From NCBI RefSeq assembly GCF_014197035.1, contig NZ_JACIEU010000004.1, positions 124,001 to 188,000 of the forward strand: a stretch of 64,000 nt of DNA, read 5' to 3'. Positions 33,522-42,393 of this stretch are shown in pieces (the first letter of the stretch is position 1; every line of letters starts with the position of its first letter). The translations under genes were made by a program, and so were the position numbers. The notes below the pieces were generated by a model. It did not search any database. It had not been told where the DNA came from and saw nothing but the letters and a program-made list of their open reading frames with translations. This DNA is from Sphingobium scionense (GTDB taxonomy: Bacteria; Pseudomonadota; Alphaproteobacteria; Sphingomonadales; Sphingomonadaceae).

Positions 33522-34900
33522 ATTTTGAAACTGCGGATGGTCATGTCGCCGCTGCCATCGTCATAGGCGCCCGTCGTCTTCACCGCGACATTCATCAGCG
33601 GATAGAAGCGGAAGCCCTTGAACGGGTTGACCGACTGGTAGGTTTCCTTGCCGTCGACGAACCACGTGATGTAATCGCGCTGAATATCGACCGCGAACTT
33701 GTGGAAATCCTGCGAATAGCCCGACAGACCATAGGCCTGCTCGGTCTGGATGACGATGCCGCGCTGGTCATAGCGGGTGCTGTTGGCGCCGACATGGATG
33801 GTCTGGCCGACATGACGATCGAAATCCCAATAGCTCTGATAGCCAAAGCCTTCATAGATATCGATTTCCGGCGGCCATCCGCTGGTCGAGATCAGCCAGA
33901 AAGCCGGCCAGGAACCGCGCCGGTTGGGCATCTTCGCTTCCCACTCATATTGGCCATAGCCGATCTGCGAGGCGAGGAAGTTGCGGCCGTCCAGGATCGA
34001 CGCGCCGTAATTATAGGTCACGCCCTGATAGCTGATCGGCGTCTTGAGCACCTGGCTATGCAGCACCAGACCCTTGTTGCTCCAATAGACCGGCCCTTCG
34101 ATCCCCGGATAGGTGGCGGTGTCGACATAGAGGCCGGTCTCGCCATTGCCGGTCTGCGCCCGGCCATGCGACAGGGTGGTGGCCCAACGGTCCCAGCCGC
34201 CGTCGACAGACCGCTTATGGGTGTCCTTGAGCAGTTCGAACTGCAACGTGCCCGAAGCCGCGAAGGTCCGTGCTTCGCGGAAGGTGCCGGTTGCCTTCTC
34301 GGTCGCCGCGACATAGGCCTTGGCCGTGACGGTCGCCGTCGACTGCCCCTGCAATGCGCCCCAGGGCGCCTCACGCAGCTTCACGCTGAACTGCTGGCCA
34401 TCGGTGGCGCTGATGACCGGCACTTCCACCGTCTGTTCCAGCGGATCGCCCGGCCGGAAGATGACGACGGTGTCGACCGTCTTGTAGTTTGTGCCCGACG
34501 TGGCCTTCAGCGTACCGGTACCATTCACCGTGGTGATCCGCGCGATCACCGTGTTGGGCGTCGCCCGATCGAGATAGACCGGGACATAGGCCGTGCTGCT
34601 GCCCGGCTTGTAGGTGGCGTTGCCGATCCAGAGCGTCGCCTTGCCCGGCAGAACCGTGCCATTGGCGAAGTCGAAGTCGGCAAAGCTGTTGCTGGTGCTG
34701 CTGGTCGTCGCCGCGCTGGTCGTCGTCGCACTGCTCACACTGCTGCTGGAGATAGTGACCGAGCCGCTATCGGCCATGCTGGTCGATGAGCTGCTGGTCG
34801 TACTGGTCCCGCCCGACAGGATCGTAGCGGCGCCTGCCGCGAAGACAGACGTGATGATGGCTCCGGCTCCGATCATGGAGCCGGTCGATTTGCTGCGCAT
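33506..34900 (-). CDS. GH16 family beta-glycan hydrolase, secreted
   Basis: 464 residues. An N-terminal hydrophobic segment (GAGAIITSVFAAGAATIL) is followed by a Ser/Thr-rich linker (about 31-72). A Calx-beta-like beta domain (about 85-195: STAYVPVYLDRA, TDGQQFSVKLREAPW) comes next, then the GH16 jelly roll with PPEIDIYEG, giving catalytic E345 and E350 with D347 between. GH16 enzymes cleave beta-1,3/1,4 glucans, agars or bacterial EPS (ExoK and ExsH of rhizobia are precedents). Convergent to the EPS operon, it probably depolymerises the locus product at the surface. Confidence 0.9.
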   Translation of the reverse strand: MRSKSTGSMIGAGAIITSVFAAGAATILSGGTSTTSSSSTSMADSGSVTISSSSVSSATTTSAATTSSTSNSFADFDFANGTVLPGKATLWIGNATYKPGSSTAYVPVYLDRATPNTVIARITTVNGTGTLKATSGTNYKTVDTVVIFRPGDPLEQTVEVPVISATDGQQFSVKLREAPWGALQGQSTATVTAKAYVAATEKATGTFREARTFAASGTLQFELLKDTHKRSVDGGWDRWATTLSHGRAQTGNGETGLYVDTATYPGIEGPVYWSNKGLVLHSQVLKTPISYQGVTYNYGASILDGRNFLASQIGYGQYEWEAKMPNRRGSWPAFWLISTSGWPPEIDIYEGFGYQSYWDFDRHVGQTIHVGANSTRYDQRGIVIQTEQAYGLSGYSQDFHKFAVDIQRDYITWFVDGKETYQSVNPFKGFRFYPLMNVAVKTTGAYDDGSGDMTIRSFKIYSAP

Positions 34901-34966
34901 AATGCAACCCCCGTTTTGGTGTCCCTAAAGGGTCCGCTAGGAGGGTTAACAATTGCTTCCAGGCAA

Positions 34967-35009
34967 CCTCGCCTCGTCGCAAATCAGCCATTTTTGCGAC
35001 GAGGCGAGG
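34967..35009 (-). terminator. strong 17-bp hairpin terminator after ugd
   Basis: A perfect 17-bp inverted repeat (34967-34983 and 34993-35009, loop 9 nt; arm CCTCGCCTCGTCGCAAA) begins 5 nt past the ugd stop at 35015. On the minus strand only TT follows the stem, while the plus strand has TTTT within CTTTTAC. It lies 66 nt upstream of the GH16 start and so insulates it from ugd transcription. Confidence 0.65.
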
Positions 35010-35014
35010 AACTT

Positions 35015-36358
35015 TTACTCGGCGGCTTCAACCAGAATTTCAGGCTCCGGCGCCAGACCGCGACCAACGCTGTCATAGATAAATCCTGCCGCTTCAGCGA
35101 CTTCTGGCCGATAGATGTTACGCAGGTCAACCAGACCATTGCCGGCCATCACGCCGCGCAGGCGCGGCAGGTCGAGCGCGCGCAGCGCATCCCATTCGGT
35201 GACCAGAACGACGGCCGATGCCCCCTGTGCCGCCGCATAGGGATCATGGAAAAATTCCACATTCTGCAGCAGCGGCTGGGCCGTCTCGATCCCTTCGGGA
35301 TCGAAGGCACGGATTTGCGCCCCGCCATCCTGCAGCGCCTGGATGATCGACAGCGACGGCGCATCGCGCATGTCGTCGGTATTGGGCTTGAAGGTCAGGC
35401 CCAGCACGGCGATCGTCTTGCCGCGCACCGAACCATTGCACACGCCGATCACCTTACGCGCCATCGCCCGCTTGCGACTTTCGTTGATTGCGACCGTCGT
35501 CTCGATCAGGCGGATAGGCGCGCCGGCATCCTCTGCCGTCTTCACCAGAGCCAGCGTATCCTTGGGGAAGCAGGAGCCACCATAGCCGGGACCGGCATGC
35601 AGGAATTTTGAACCAATTCGGTTATCAAGTCCGATGCCGCGTGCCACCTGCTGCACATCCGCACCGACCCGCTCGCACAGTTCGGCCATCTCGTTAATAT
35701 AGGTGATCTTCATTGCCAGGAAGGCGTTGGCGGCATATTTGATCAGTTCGCTGGTGCGACGACCGGTGAACAGCAGTGGCGCCTGATTGAGATAAAGGGG
35801 GCGATACACCTCGTCCATAACCGGACGTGCGCGCTCGTCCTCAATACCGACGACGATGCGATCCGGGCGCTTGAAATCCTCGATCGCGGCGCCTTCACGC
35901 AGGAATTCCGGGTTGGAGGCCACTGCGAACTGGGCGTCGGGATTGGTTTCGCGAATGATCCGCTCGACCTCGTCGCCAGTGCCGACCGGCACCGTCGACT
36001 TCGTAACCACAACGGTAAAACCCTTGAGCGCCCCAGCGATCTCACGCGCGGCATCATAGACATAGCTGAGATCGGCATGACCATCACCGCGACGCGCCGG
36101 CGTACCCACCGCAATGAAGACCACATCCGCATCCGCCACCGAAGCAGCCAGATCGGTGGTGAAGCTCAACCGGCCGGCCTTAACGTTACGCGCGATCAGA
36201 TCACCAAGTCCTGGCTCATAGATCGGCACGCCACCTTCGCGCAATTTGGCGATCTTGCGCTCATCCTTGTCGACGCAGATGATTTCGTGTCCGAAATCCG
36301 CGAGGCAAGCGCCCGATACCAGACCAACATAACCCGATCCGGTCATCACGATCCGCAT
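35015..36358 (-). CDS. ugd: UDP-glucose 6-dehydrogenase
   Basis: 447 residues from ATG 36358, supported by AAGGAG seven bases upstream. The NAD-binding motif GSGYVGLVSGACLADFGH (7-24), KSTVPVGTG (120-128), SNPEFLREG (148-156), and the catalytic cysteine C263 in GPGYGGSCFPKDT are all present. A C-terminal UDP-binding domain with GLTFKPNTDDMRDAPS follows. It oxidises UDP-glucose to UDP-glucuronate using two NAD+. Next to the EPS operon it suggests a uronic acid, or a sugar derived from it, in the polymer. Confidence 0.95.
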   Translation of the reverse strand: MRIVMTGSGYVGLVSGACLADFGHEIICVDKDERKIAKLREGGVPIYEPGLGDLIARNVKAGRLSFTTDLAASVADADVVFIAVGTPARRGDGHADLSYVYDAAREIAGALKGFTVVVTKSTVPVGTGDEVERIIRETNPDAQFAVASNPEFLREGAAIEDFKRPDRIVVGIEDERARPVMDEVYRPLYLNQAPLLFTGRRTSELIKYAANAFLAMKITYINEMAELCERVGADVQQVARGIGLDNRIGSKFLHAGPGYGGSCFPKDTLALVKTAEDAGAPIRLIETTVAINESRKRAMARKVIGVCNGSVRGKTIAVLGLTFKPNTDDMRDAPSLSIIQALQDGGAQIRAFDPEGIETAQPLLQNVEFFHDPYAAAQGASAVVLVTEWDALRALDLPRLRGVMAGNGLVDLRNIYRPEVAEAAGFIYDSVGRGLAPEPEILVEAAE

Positions 36359-36673
36359 GACAATACTCCTTGTCCAATTTGCATAGCCGTTCGGCAATCC
36401 TTCCGGACCGGACCTTCCATCCAGACAAGGCACGACAAAGCGCTCCGGAAAAGCCGGATACTTACATCTCGCCCTGACAAAAATCGAAGCCCCAGCCCTT
36501 GGCCAATCGCCGCGTCTGTGGAACCAGCCACCTGTTGACGCGATGCAGCATAAGCCGGGTCAGGAAGCTGTTGCAACGCAGCTTGGCGCTGCGCCAGCAC
36601 ATGTGGACGCAGGCCGAATGGAAAATGCGCCGAACTGCCGAAGAGGGCGGGCGCAATTAACCGGATCGGCGGA
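36359..36673. other. 315-nt intergenic region upstream of ugd
   Basis: It lies between the ugd start and the stop of the DUF2794 gene, both minus strand. Small open frames exist here but lack ribosome sites and protein-like composition. A short dyad TCCGG-N5-CCGGA lies near 36450. The ugd promoter must be in this stretch; I could not place it with confidence. Confidence 0.4.
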
Positions 36674-37021
36674 TCAATCCTCGATGATGCGCATCAATTT
36701 GCGTTCGACGGGCGCCAATATGCCCTGCAACTCCTGCCCGCGCTTGAGCACATGACCCGCTTCGCCCACCAGCGCCCACATGCCCTGGCGGTTACGCAAC
36801 GCCGGCCGTTTCTCGATCCGATATTCAGGACGCTCCGCAGAACGCCGGAAAGCGGAGAAAATCGCCGCCTCGCGCCCCATATCCATGGCATAATCGCGCC
36901 AGTGACCGGCGGCCACCATGCGCCCGTACAGATCCATGATCCGCTGCAGTTCCAACCGGTCAAACCCGACCTGCCCCTGTTGCTGGCCGTTGGGTGCTGG
37001 GAACGGCGTCACATTGGACAT
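36674..37021 (-). CDS. DUF2794 family protein
   Basis: 115 residues, no signal or membrane segment. FDRLELQRIMDLYGRMVAAGHWRDYAMDM, then EAAIFSAFRRSAERPEYRIEKRP and GHVLKRGQELQGILAPVERKLM match the alphaproteobacterial DUF2794 family, which has no assigned function. The ATG at 37021 overlaps the serine acetyltransferase stop by four bases, so the two are coupled. An upstream extension of the frame is only the antisense-like tail of the other gene. Confidence 0.82.
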   Translation of the reverse strand: MSNVTPFPAPNGQQQGQVGFDRLELQRIMDLYGRMVAAGHWRDYAMDMGREAAIFSAFRRSAERPEYRIEKRPALRNRQGMWALVGEAGHVLKRGQELQGILAPVERKLMRIIED

Positions 37022-37737
37022 CAGGCCCGGCCACGCTCCTTGAACAGGGCGACGTCGTCCCCAGGCAGTTCGGGCGCCTGCTTCTGCGCCAGCAACTCGG
37101 CCAGGCGCTTCTGCAACTGCTCCACTTCGCACTGCAGCAATTCCAGCTTCTGCTTTTCCGGATCGAAGCAGTCCGAGCAGGGTGTGCCATAAGGCAGGAA
37201 GTCGCGTTGATAGGCGGTGACATCGACCAGCATCGCACGCGCGGGAATGCCGACCATGGTGGCCGCTTCCGCCACATCCTTGGTGACGACGGCATTGGCG
37301 CCGACACGGGCACGGGCACCGACGCGCACCGGCCCCAGAACCTGCGCGCCCGACCCCACGATCACGCCATTTTCCAGCGTCGGATGGCGCTTGCCAGCGA
37401 TGCCATTGGCGGGGTCCGTGCCGCCCAGCGTGACATTCTGATAAAGGGTAACGTCGTCGCCGATTTCCGCCGTCTCGCCGATCACGGTGAAACCATGGTC
37501 GATGAAGAAGCGCTTGCCGATCTTGGCGCCTGGATGGATGTCATTGCCGGTCAGGAAACGAGACAGGTGATTGACCGCCCGCGCCAGGAAATAAAGCCGC
37601 GCCCGATAGAGGCGATGCGCCAGACGGTGGAAGGCCAGCGACCAGACGCCGGGATAGAGCAGGATTTCCGCCCGCGATCGTGGCGCCGGATCGCGTGACT
37701 TGACCGAATCCAGATAGGCAATGAGATTAGCCAGCAT
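37021..37737 (-). CDS. cysE: serine O-acetyltransferase (EpsC/CysE type)
   Basis: 238 residues from ATG 37737 (AGGGAC upstream; an upstream ATG at 37800 is less likely). Left-handed beta-helix hexapeptide repeats run from about 85 to 175: GNDIHPGAKIGKRFFIDHGFTVIGETAEIGDDVTLYQNVTLGG, then GKRHPTLENGVIVGSGAQVLGP. The DIHPGA-IG and H-G-VIGE elements carry the catalytic histidine. A C-terminal coiled coil (KLELLQCEVEQLQKRLAELL) follows a C-x2-C. It makes O-acetylserine from serine and acetyl-CoA for cysteine synthesis. Confidence 0.93.
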   Translation of the reverse strand: MLANLIAYLDSVKSRDPAPRSRAEILLYPGVWSLAFHRLAHRLYRARLYFLARAVNHLSRFLTGNDIHPGAKIGKRFFIDHGFTVIGETAEIGDDVTLYQNVTLGGTDPANGIAGKRHPTLENGVIVGSGAQVLGPVRVGARARVGANAVVTKDVAEAATMVGIPARAMLVDVTAYQRDFLPYGTPCSDCFDPEKQKLELLQCEVEQLQKRLAELLAQKQAPELPGDDVALFKERGRA

Positions 37738-37925
37738 CAAAACGTCCCTGAACGGACAGGCTCGATCAGCATGTCCCTTTATCCTGTCGCCAGCAAACAT
37801 AGCGATAAGACGGCAATTTTTCCAGAGCGGGTGCTATTTCGTCTTCCGGGCGCAAAACAGAAACTTGCTTGGCCCGCCGAGATATACCAATCATTGCGGT
37901 AGACAATTCGAACAAGGGCTAACGG

Positions 37926-38699
37926 ATGATCGATACTCTCGTCGCCAATTTCGGCGAAATACTCCCCTTCATCCTGATCGGCTTTGGCGCGCAAATCATC
38001 GATGGCGCACTCGGCATGGCCTATGGCGTCATTTCCAGCACCCTGCTGCTCGCCATGGGCGTGCCTCCCAGCCGCGCCTCCGCCAGCGTCCACGCCGCCG
38101 AAACCTTCACCACCGGCGTGTCGGCGATCAGCCATATCCTGCATCGCAATGTCGACTGGAGCCTGTTTGCCCGCCTGGTCATTCCCGGTGTGATCGGCGG
38201 CGTGGCCGGCGCCTATCTCCTTTCCAATATTGACGGCGCGATCATCAAGCCGTTCGTCCAATTCTATCTGGCGGCGATCGGCATTTACCTGATCTGGCGC
38301 GGCTTCCATTTCCCGCCGCACAGCAAGAGCCCCAAATGGGTGGCACCGCTCGGCCTGGTAGGCGGCTTCATGGATGCGTCTGGCGGCGGCGGCTGGGGAC
38401 CGGTTGTGACGTCCAACCTGCTGATCCAGGGATCGAGCCCGCGCCACACCATCGGCACCGTCAACAGCGTCGAATTCATCCTGACCCTGTCGATCAGCCT
38501 GACCTTCCTGTTCCACCTGGGCTGGGAAAGTTTCACCACCTACACGATCGGCCTGCTGATCGGTGGCGTGGTGGCCGCCCCCTTCGGCGCCATGCTGGCC
38601 CGCCATGTCGCGCCTAAAGTGCTGTTCGTGGCCGTCGGCATCATCCTGAGCCTGACATCGGCCTTCGGCATCGCCAAATATCTTGGTTATATCGGATAA
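37926..38699 (+). CDS. TSUP family permease (TauE/SafE type)
   Basis: 257 residues, about eight membrane helices. The N-terminal ILIGFGAQIIDGALGMAYGVISS and the repeat GLVGGFMDASGGGGWGPVVTSNLL are the paired glycine-rich TSUP motifs. Members export sulfite, sulfoacetate or other organosulfur anions. It is divergent from cysE across 188 nt and just upstream of oxyR, a context that fits sulfur or thiol-redox metabolism. The substrate is inferred only. Confidence 0.88.
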   Translation: MIDTLVANFGEILPFILIGFGAQIIDGALGMAYGVISSTLLLAMGVPPSRASASVHAAETFTTGVSAISHILHRNVDWSLFARLVIPGVIGGVAGAYLLSNIDGAIIKPFVQFYLAAIGIYLIWRGFHFPPHSKSPKWVAPLGLVGGFMDASGGGGWGPVVTSNLLIQGSSPRHTIGTVNSVEFILTLSISLTFLFHLGWESFTTYTIGLLIGGVVAAPFGAMLARHVAPKVLFVAVGIILSLTSAFGIAKYLGYIG

Positions 38700-38737
38700 T
38701 TCGCTTATATTCGGATTTCTAATTCAGGAATCCGATA
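38690..38737. promoter_or_regulatory. nested inverted repeats before oxyR
   Basis: TATCGGAT (38690-38697) is repeated as ATCCGATA (38730-38737), and inside it TCGGATT (38711-38717) pairs with AATCCGA (38729-38735). The set spans the permease stop and the oxyR start at 38739. It could be an autoregulatory OxyR site or an RNA hairpin that slows oxyR translation. Confidence 0.4.
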
Positions 38738-38738
38738 A

Positions 38739-39668
38739 ATGTCGAACTACATGCCCACGCTCAAACAGCTGCAATATCTGGTTGCGCTGAAGGAACATGG
38801 GCATTTCGGCAAGGCCGCCGACAGTTGCTACGTCACCCAGTCGACGCTGTCGGCCGGCATCCGCGAACTGGAATCGCTGATCGGCGTCACGTTGGTCGAG
38901 CGGACGCGGCGCGTGGTGCGCTTCACGGCGCTGGGCGACCGGATCGTGGAAAAGGCGCATCGCGTGCTGCGAGAAGCCGAGGAACTGGCGTCGATCGCCG
39001 AAGCGTCCGGCAAGCCGCTGACCGGCGAACTGCGGATGAGCGTCATCCCGACGATCGCGCCCTTCCTGCTTCCGCGCCTGTTGCCCCGCCTGCGTGCGGA
39101 TCGGCCAGAACTGAAGCTCTACCTGCGCGAGGAAACCACCCAGGCCGCGATCGATTCGCTGCGCCATGGCAATGTCGATTGCGTGCTGATGGCCCTGCCC
39201 TATCCGACCGGCGAGCTGGACAGCGAAATCCTGTTCCAGGATCCGCTCTATGTCGCGTTTCCTCGTGACGATCCGACCAATCCGCCCGAATGGATCAAGC
39301 CGGAGATGATCGACGAGAATAAGCTGCTGTTGCTGGAAGACGGACATTGCCTGAAGGACCATGCGCTGGCCGCCTGCAATCGCCCCGACCTGCGCGCCAG
39401 CGCGACGATGATGGGCACCTCGCTCCACACGCTGATCCAGATGGTCGACAATGGGCTGGGCGTCACCATGCTGCCGGAAATGGCGCTGAACGGCGGCATA
39501 TTGGAGCATACCAATATCACCGCCCGCCCATTGCAGTCCGATCATGCCTGGCGCGACATCGCGCTGGTCTGGCGCAAGAACAGCCCGCGCGAGAAGGAAT
39601 TCCATCTGCTTTCAGAGATATTGCGCGACGCGGCGGAGCATCCCGCGATCCGCGCCAACGCCGCCTGA
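38739..39668 (+). CDS. oxyR: OxyR hydrogen peroxide-sensing LysR regulator
   Basis: 309 residues. The LysR HTH (LKQLQYLVALKEHGHFGKAADSCYVTQSTLSAGIRELE) is followed by a substrate domain with the peroxide-sensing cysteines C204 and C213 in LEDGHCLKDHALAAC, exactly the OxyR spacing of nine. It senses H2O2 by disulfide formation and activates antioxidant genes. The only close neighbour on the same strand is the TSUP permease, 39 nt upstream; no catalase gene is adjacent. Confidence 0.92.
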   Translation: MSNYMPTLKQLQYLVALKEHGHFGKAADSCYVTQSTLSAGIRELESLIGVTLVERTRRVVRFTALGDRIVEKAHRVLREAEELASIAEASGKPLTGELRMSVIPTIAPFLLPRLLPRLRADRPELKLYLREETTQAAIDSLRHGNVDCVLMALPYPTGELDSEILFQDPLYVAFPRDDPTNPPEWIKPEMIDENKLLLLEDGHCLKDHALAACNRPDLRASATMMGTSLHTLIQMVDNGLGVTMLPEMALNGGILEHTNITARPLQSDHAWRDIALVWRKNSPREKEFHLLSEILRDAAEHPAIRANAA

Positions 39669-39672
39669 GCGA

Positions 39673-40116
39673 TCAGCGATCCCAGTCCTGCGCCTTGGCC
39701 TCGTCCTCGGCGCGGGACGCGACCCAGTTGCCTGCGCCATCGGCATAATGCGCCTTCTTCCAAAAGGGCGCGCGCGATTTCAGCCAGTCGATCAGGAAGG
39801 CGCAACTTTCCAGCGCCGCCCCGCGATGCCGCGATGCCGTGCCGACGAAAACGATCCGCTCGCCTGGTATTAGCCGGCCATGGCGATGGATGATCGACAG
39901 ACCAATCAAGGGCCAACGCGCCATCGCTTCTTGGGCGATCCGTTCGACCTGAATCTGCGTCATCGCCGGATAATGTTCCAACTCCAGCGCCACCAACCCA
40001 TCCTCGCCGCGCACGATCCCGGTGAAGCTGGCCACGCCACCGCCGCCCAGCGCTTCCAGCGCGGCAAGCTCGGCCGAAATATCGAAATCATCCGTCTGGA
40101 TGGCAATCCGTTTCAT
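39673..40116 (-). CDS. moaE: molybdopterin synthase catalytic subunit MoaE
   Basis: 147 residues. GGVASFTGIVRGEDG, LELEHYPAMTQIQVERI, IIHRHGRLIPGERIVFVGTASRHRGAAL and the active-site region LKSRAPFWKKAHYADG with adjacent lysines identify MoaE. It transfers sulfur from MoaD thiocarboxylate to precursor Z to form the molybdopterin dithiolene. Its start overlaps the moaD stop (ATGA), and its stop is 5 nt from the convergent oxyR stop. Confidence 0.94.
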   Translation of the reverse strand: MKRIAIQTDDFDISAELAALEALGGGGVASFTGIVRGEDGLVALELEHYPAMTQIQVERIAQEAMARWPLIGLSIIHRHGRLIPGERIVFVGTASRHRGAALESCAFLIDWLKSRAPFWKKAHYADGAGNWVASRAEDEAKAQDWDR

Positions 40117-40373
40117 CCACCCGTAACCGGGGGAAACAACGCCAGTTCCCGCGCCGTGCCGATCGCCTGATCGAAACCGACAAATTGCTGGTCCAGCGCC
40201 GCGCGCAACCGATCGGGATCGGCCAGCGCCTCGGCATAGCCGCCACCCCGCGCCGCCAGTCGCGTTACCAGTTCGCCTATGGTCTCATCCGGCGACACGA
40301 GGTCGACGCGCTCCTCATCGCGGCCAATGGCTTCGCGCACCCAGGCAAAATAGACGAGGGTCACAGCGGCCAT
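40113..40373 (-). CDS. moaD: molybdopterin synthase sulfur-carrier subunit MoaD
   Basis: 86 residues, ubiquitin-like. VTLVYFAWVREAIGRDEERVDL opens the beta-grasp fold, and the protein ends in FPPVTGG with the terminal di-glycine that MoeB adenylates. The start at 40373 lies 5 nt after the pgsA stop, and its end overlaps moaE, so the three genes form one unit. Confidence 0.93.
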   Translation of the reverse strand: MAAVTLVYFAWVREAIGRDEERVDLVSPDETIGELVTRLAARGGGYAEALADPDRLRAALDQQFVGFDQAIGTARELALFPPVTGG

Positions 40374-40378
40374 GCCGG

Positions 40379-40942
40379 TCAGTCCATATGCTTGATGCCG
40401 ACGCGCAGATAATCCCAGCCGGTAATCAGCGTCAGGATCGCGGCGGCCCACAGGGTCAGAATGCCGACGCTCTGCACGAAGGGGAATTGCGGTACGGCAC
40501 CGGCCAGGATCAAGGCGCCCAACGCGATCAACTGGAAGGTCGTCTTCCACTTGGCCAGACGCGACACCGGGACGGACACCTGCAGACCCGCCAGAAATTC
40601 CCGCAGCCCCGACACGGCGATCTCGCGCAGCAGGATGATCATCGCGGCCGCGATATGGATGCCGGCAATGTCGCGCGTCGCGGCCAACATCAGGATGACC
40701 GCGCCAACCATGATCTTGTCCGCGATCGGATCAAGGAACACGCCCAGCTTCGACACCGCGCCCTGGGCACGGGCCAGGTAGCCGTCGAAATAATCGGTGA
40801 TGCCCATCAGGCAATAGAGGCCGAAGGCCAGGCCATAGCCAGTGGTCCAGCGTGCGCCCATTTCGCCGGGCCACAACAGGGCCACCAGCAAGGGCACGGT
40901 GATGATGCGCGAAAGCGTCAGCAAATTGGGAAGCGTCAGCAT
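40379..40942 (-). CDS. pgsA: CDP-diacylglycerol-glycerol-3-phosphate 3-phosphatidyltransferase
   Basis: 187 residues, five to six membrane helices. The CDP-alcohol phosphatidyltransferase motif D-G-x2-A-R-x8-G-x3-D-x3-D is visible in DYFDGYLARAQGAVSKLGVFLDPIADK. It makes phosphatidylglycerol phosphate in the inner membrane. The ATG at 40942 begins MLTLPNLLTLSRI, a usual PgsA start. It heads the pgsA-moaD-moaE unit, a linkage that I recall in other sphingomonads. Confidence 0.93.
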   Translation of the reverse strand: MLTLPNLLTLSRIITVPLLVALLWPGEMGARWTTGYGLAFGLYCLMGITDYFDGYLARAQGAVSKLGVFLDPIADKIMVGAVILMLAATRDIAGIHIAAAMIILLREIAVSGLREFLAGLQVSVPVSRLAKWKTTFQLIALGALILAGAVPQFPFVQSVGILTLWAAAILTLITGWDYLRVGIKHMD

Positions 40943-41073
40943 GTCGGCGACCTGCCACAGTCGCGCACCGGGCACAAGCGGAGGCAGCGACAAGTGAACA
41001 GGAAAATGGACAGGCCCGCCTGCAGCGGCTAGACCGCCCACCGGTCGTCCACAGCGAAAAGCCAAACGCACTT

Positions 41074-42393
41074 ATGCAAGCCTCACTCAGGCTCCTCAAC
41101 AAGCGACGTTTTCTGCCGCTTTTCATCACCCAGCTTCTCGGCGCCTTCAACGATAACCTGTTCAAGAACGCCATGGTGCTGTTCGTGGTGTATCAGGTCT
41201 ATAATGACGAGCGGTCCGAAACCTGGTTCAGCGCGCTGGCCACGGGTATCTTCATCATACCCTTCTTCCTGCTATCCGCCTTGTCCGGCCAATTGGCCGA
41301 TCAGCGCGACAAGGCAGTCATCATTCGCTGGGTGAAGGCAGCCGAGATCATCATCATGACGGTCGGTGCAACCGGCCTGGCGCTGATCTGGAGCGGCATT
41401 GCGGTCCATATCCTGGCCATCCCGCTCCTGCTCGCCGCCCTGTTCGCCATGGGCATCCATTCGACCTTCTTCGGCCCGATCAAATATGCGATCCTGCCCC
41501 AGCATCTGCATGATGACGAAGTGCTGGGCGGCACCGGCCTGGTCGAGGCCGGCACCTATATCGCGATTCTGGCCGGCACGATCCTGGCCGGCATCATCCC
41601 GATCGAGGCCGCGGCCGTCGGCGTGGTGGTGACCGCCTGCATCGGCTATTTCGCCAGCCGCGCCGTGCCGCCCGCCCCGTCGCTGCTCGCCAAGCAGCCG
41701 ATCGACTTCCACGTCATCCGGTCCTCGGTCGCGCTGGTGCGGGGCACCATGCACATACCGCGCCTCTATCTGGCGATCATGTCGATCAGCTTCTTCTGGG
41801 CGGTGGGATCGGTGCTGTTCATCCAGTTCCCGCCGCTGGTCAAGAATGTCCTGACCGCCGACAAATCGGTCGCCAGCCTGTTCCTGGCGATCTTCTCGAT
41901 CGGCATCGCCATCGGATCGATCGCGATCAACCGGCTGCTCGCCGGCCATGTCTCGGCCAAATATGCGCCCGCGTCGGTGATCGGCATGGGCTGCTGCATC
42001 ATCGCTTTCCATGTGGTGTGCGACCTGTGGACGCCGGCACCGGGTGGCCAGATGCTGCCGCTCGCCGGTTTCCTTGCCCATCCTCTGGCGATCCCGCTGT
42101 CGCTCTGCCTGCTGGGCGTTGCGACCTTTGGCGGCATGTTCGTGGTGCCGCTCTATGCCTTCCTCACGACCACGGTCGAAAAGTGCGAGGCGGCGCGCAC
42201 CGTGGCGGCCAACAATATCGTCAATTCCGGCGCCATGGTGGTCGGATCGCTGATCGCGATCGGCCTGACCCTGGCCGGGCTGGAAGTGGTCTATCAGTTG
42301 CTGCTGGTGGCGGCGATGTGCCTGCCCTGCGCCTGGCTGGCCTGGCGGCTGCACAAGGCCTGTGACGGCCCTGCCTGCAGCGGCGAGCGTTAG
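41074..42393 (+). CDS. MFS transporter, LplT-like lysophospholipid transporter
   Basis: 439 residues with about 12 helices. The N-terminal FITQLLGAFNDNLFKNAMVLFVVYQ and the loop LSGQLADQRDKAVIIRWVKAAEI, then HSTFFGPIKYAILPQHL, match the LplT branch of MFS, which flips lysophospholipids inward. In many bacteria this domain is fused to an acyltransferase and AMP-ligase; here it stands alone. It is divergent from pgsA (131-nt gap), which keeps a phospholipid theme. Confidence 0.85.
   Translation: MQASLRLLNKRRFLPLFITQLLGAFNDNLFKNAMVLFVVYQVYNDERSETWFSALATGIFIIPFFLLSALSGQLADQRDKAVIIRWVKAAEIIIMTVGATGLALIWSGIAVHILAIPLLLAALFAMGIHSTFFGPIKYAILPQHLHDDEVLGGTGLVEAGTYIAILAGTILAGIIPIEAAAVGVVVTACIGYFASRAVPPAPSLLAKQPIDFHVIRSSVALVRGTMHIPRLYLAIMSISFFWAVGSVLFIQFPPLVKNVLTADKSVASLFLAIFSIGIAIGSIAINRLLAGHVSAKYAPASVIGMGCCIIAFHVVCDLWTPAPGGQMLPLAGFLAHPLAIPLSLCLLGVATFGGMFVVPLYAFLTTTVEKCEAARTVAANNIVNSGAMVVGSLIAIGLTLAGLEVVYQLLLVAAMCLPCAWLAWRLHKACDGPACSGER

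Noticed and set aside
36346-36656. short minus-strand frames in the gap upstream of ugd
   Set aside because: No ribosome site, no recognisable family, and composition like random GC-rich sequence.
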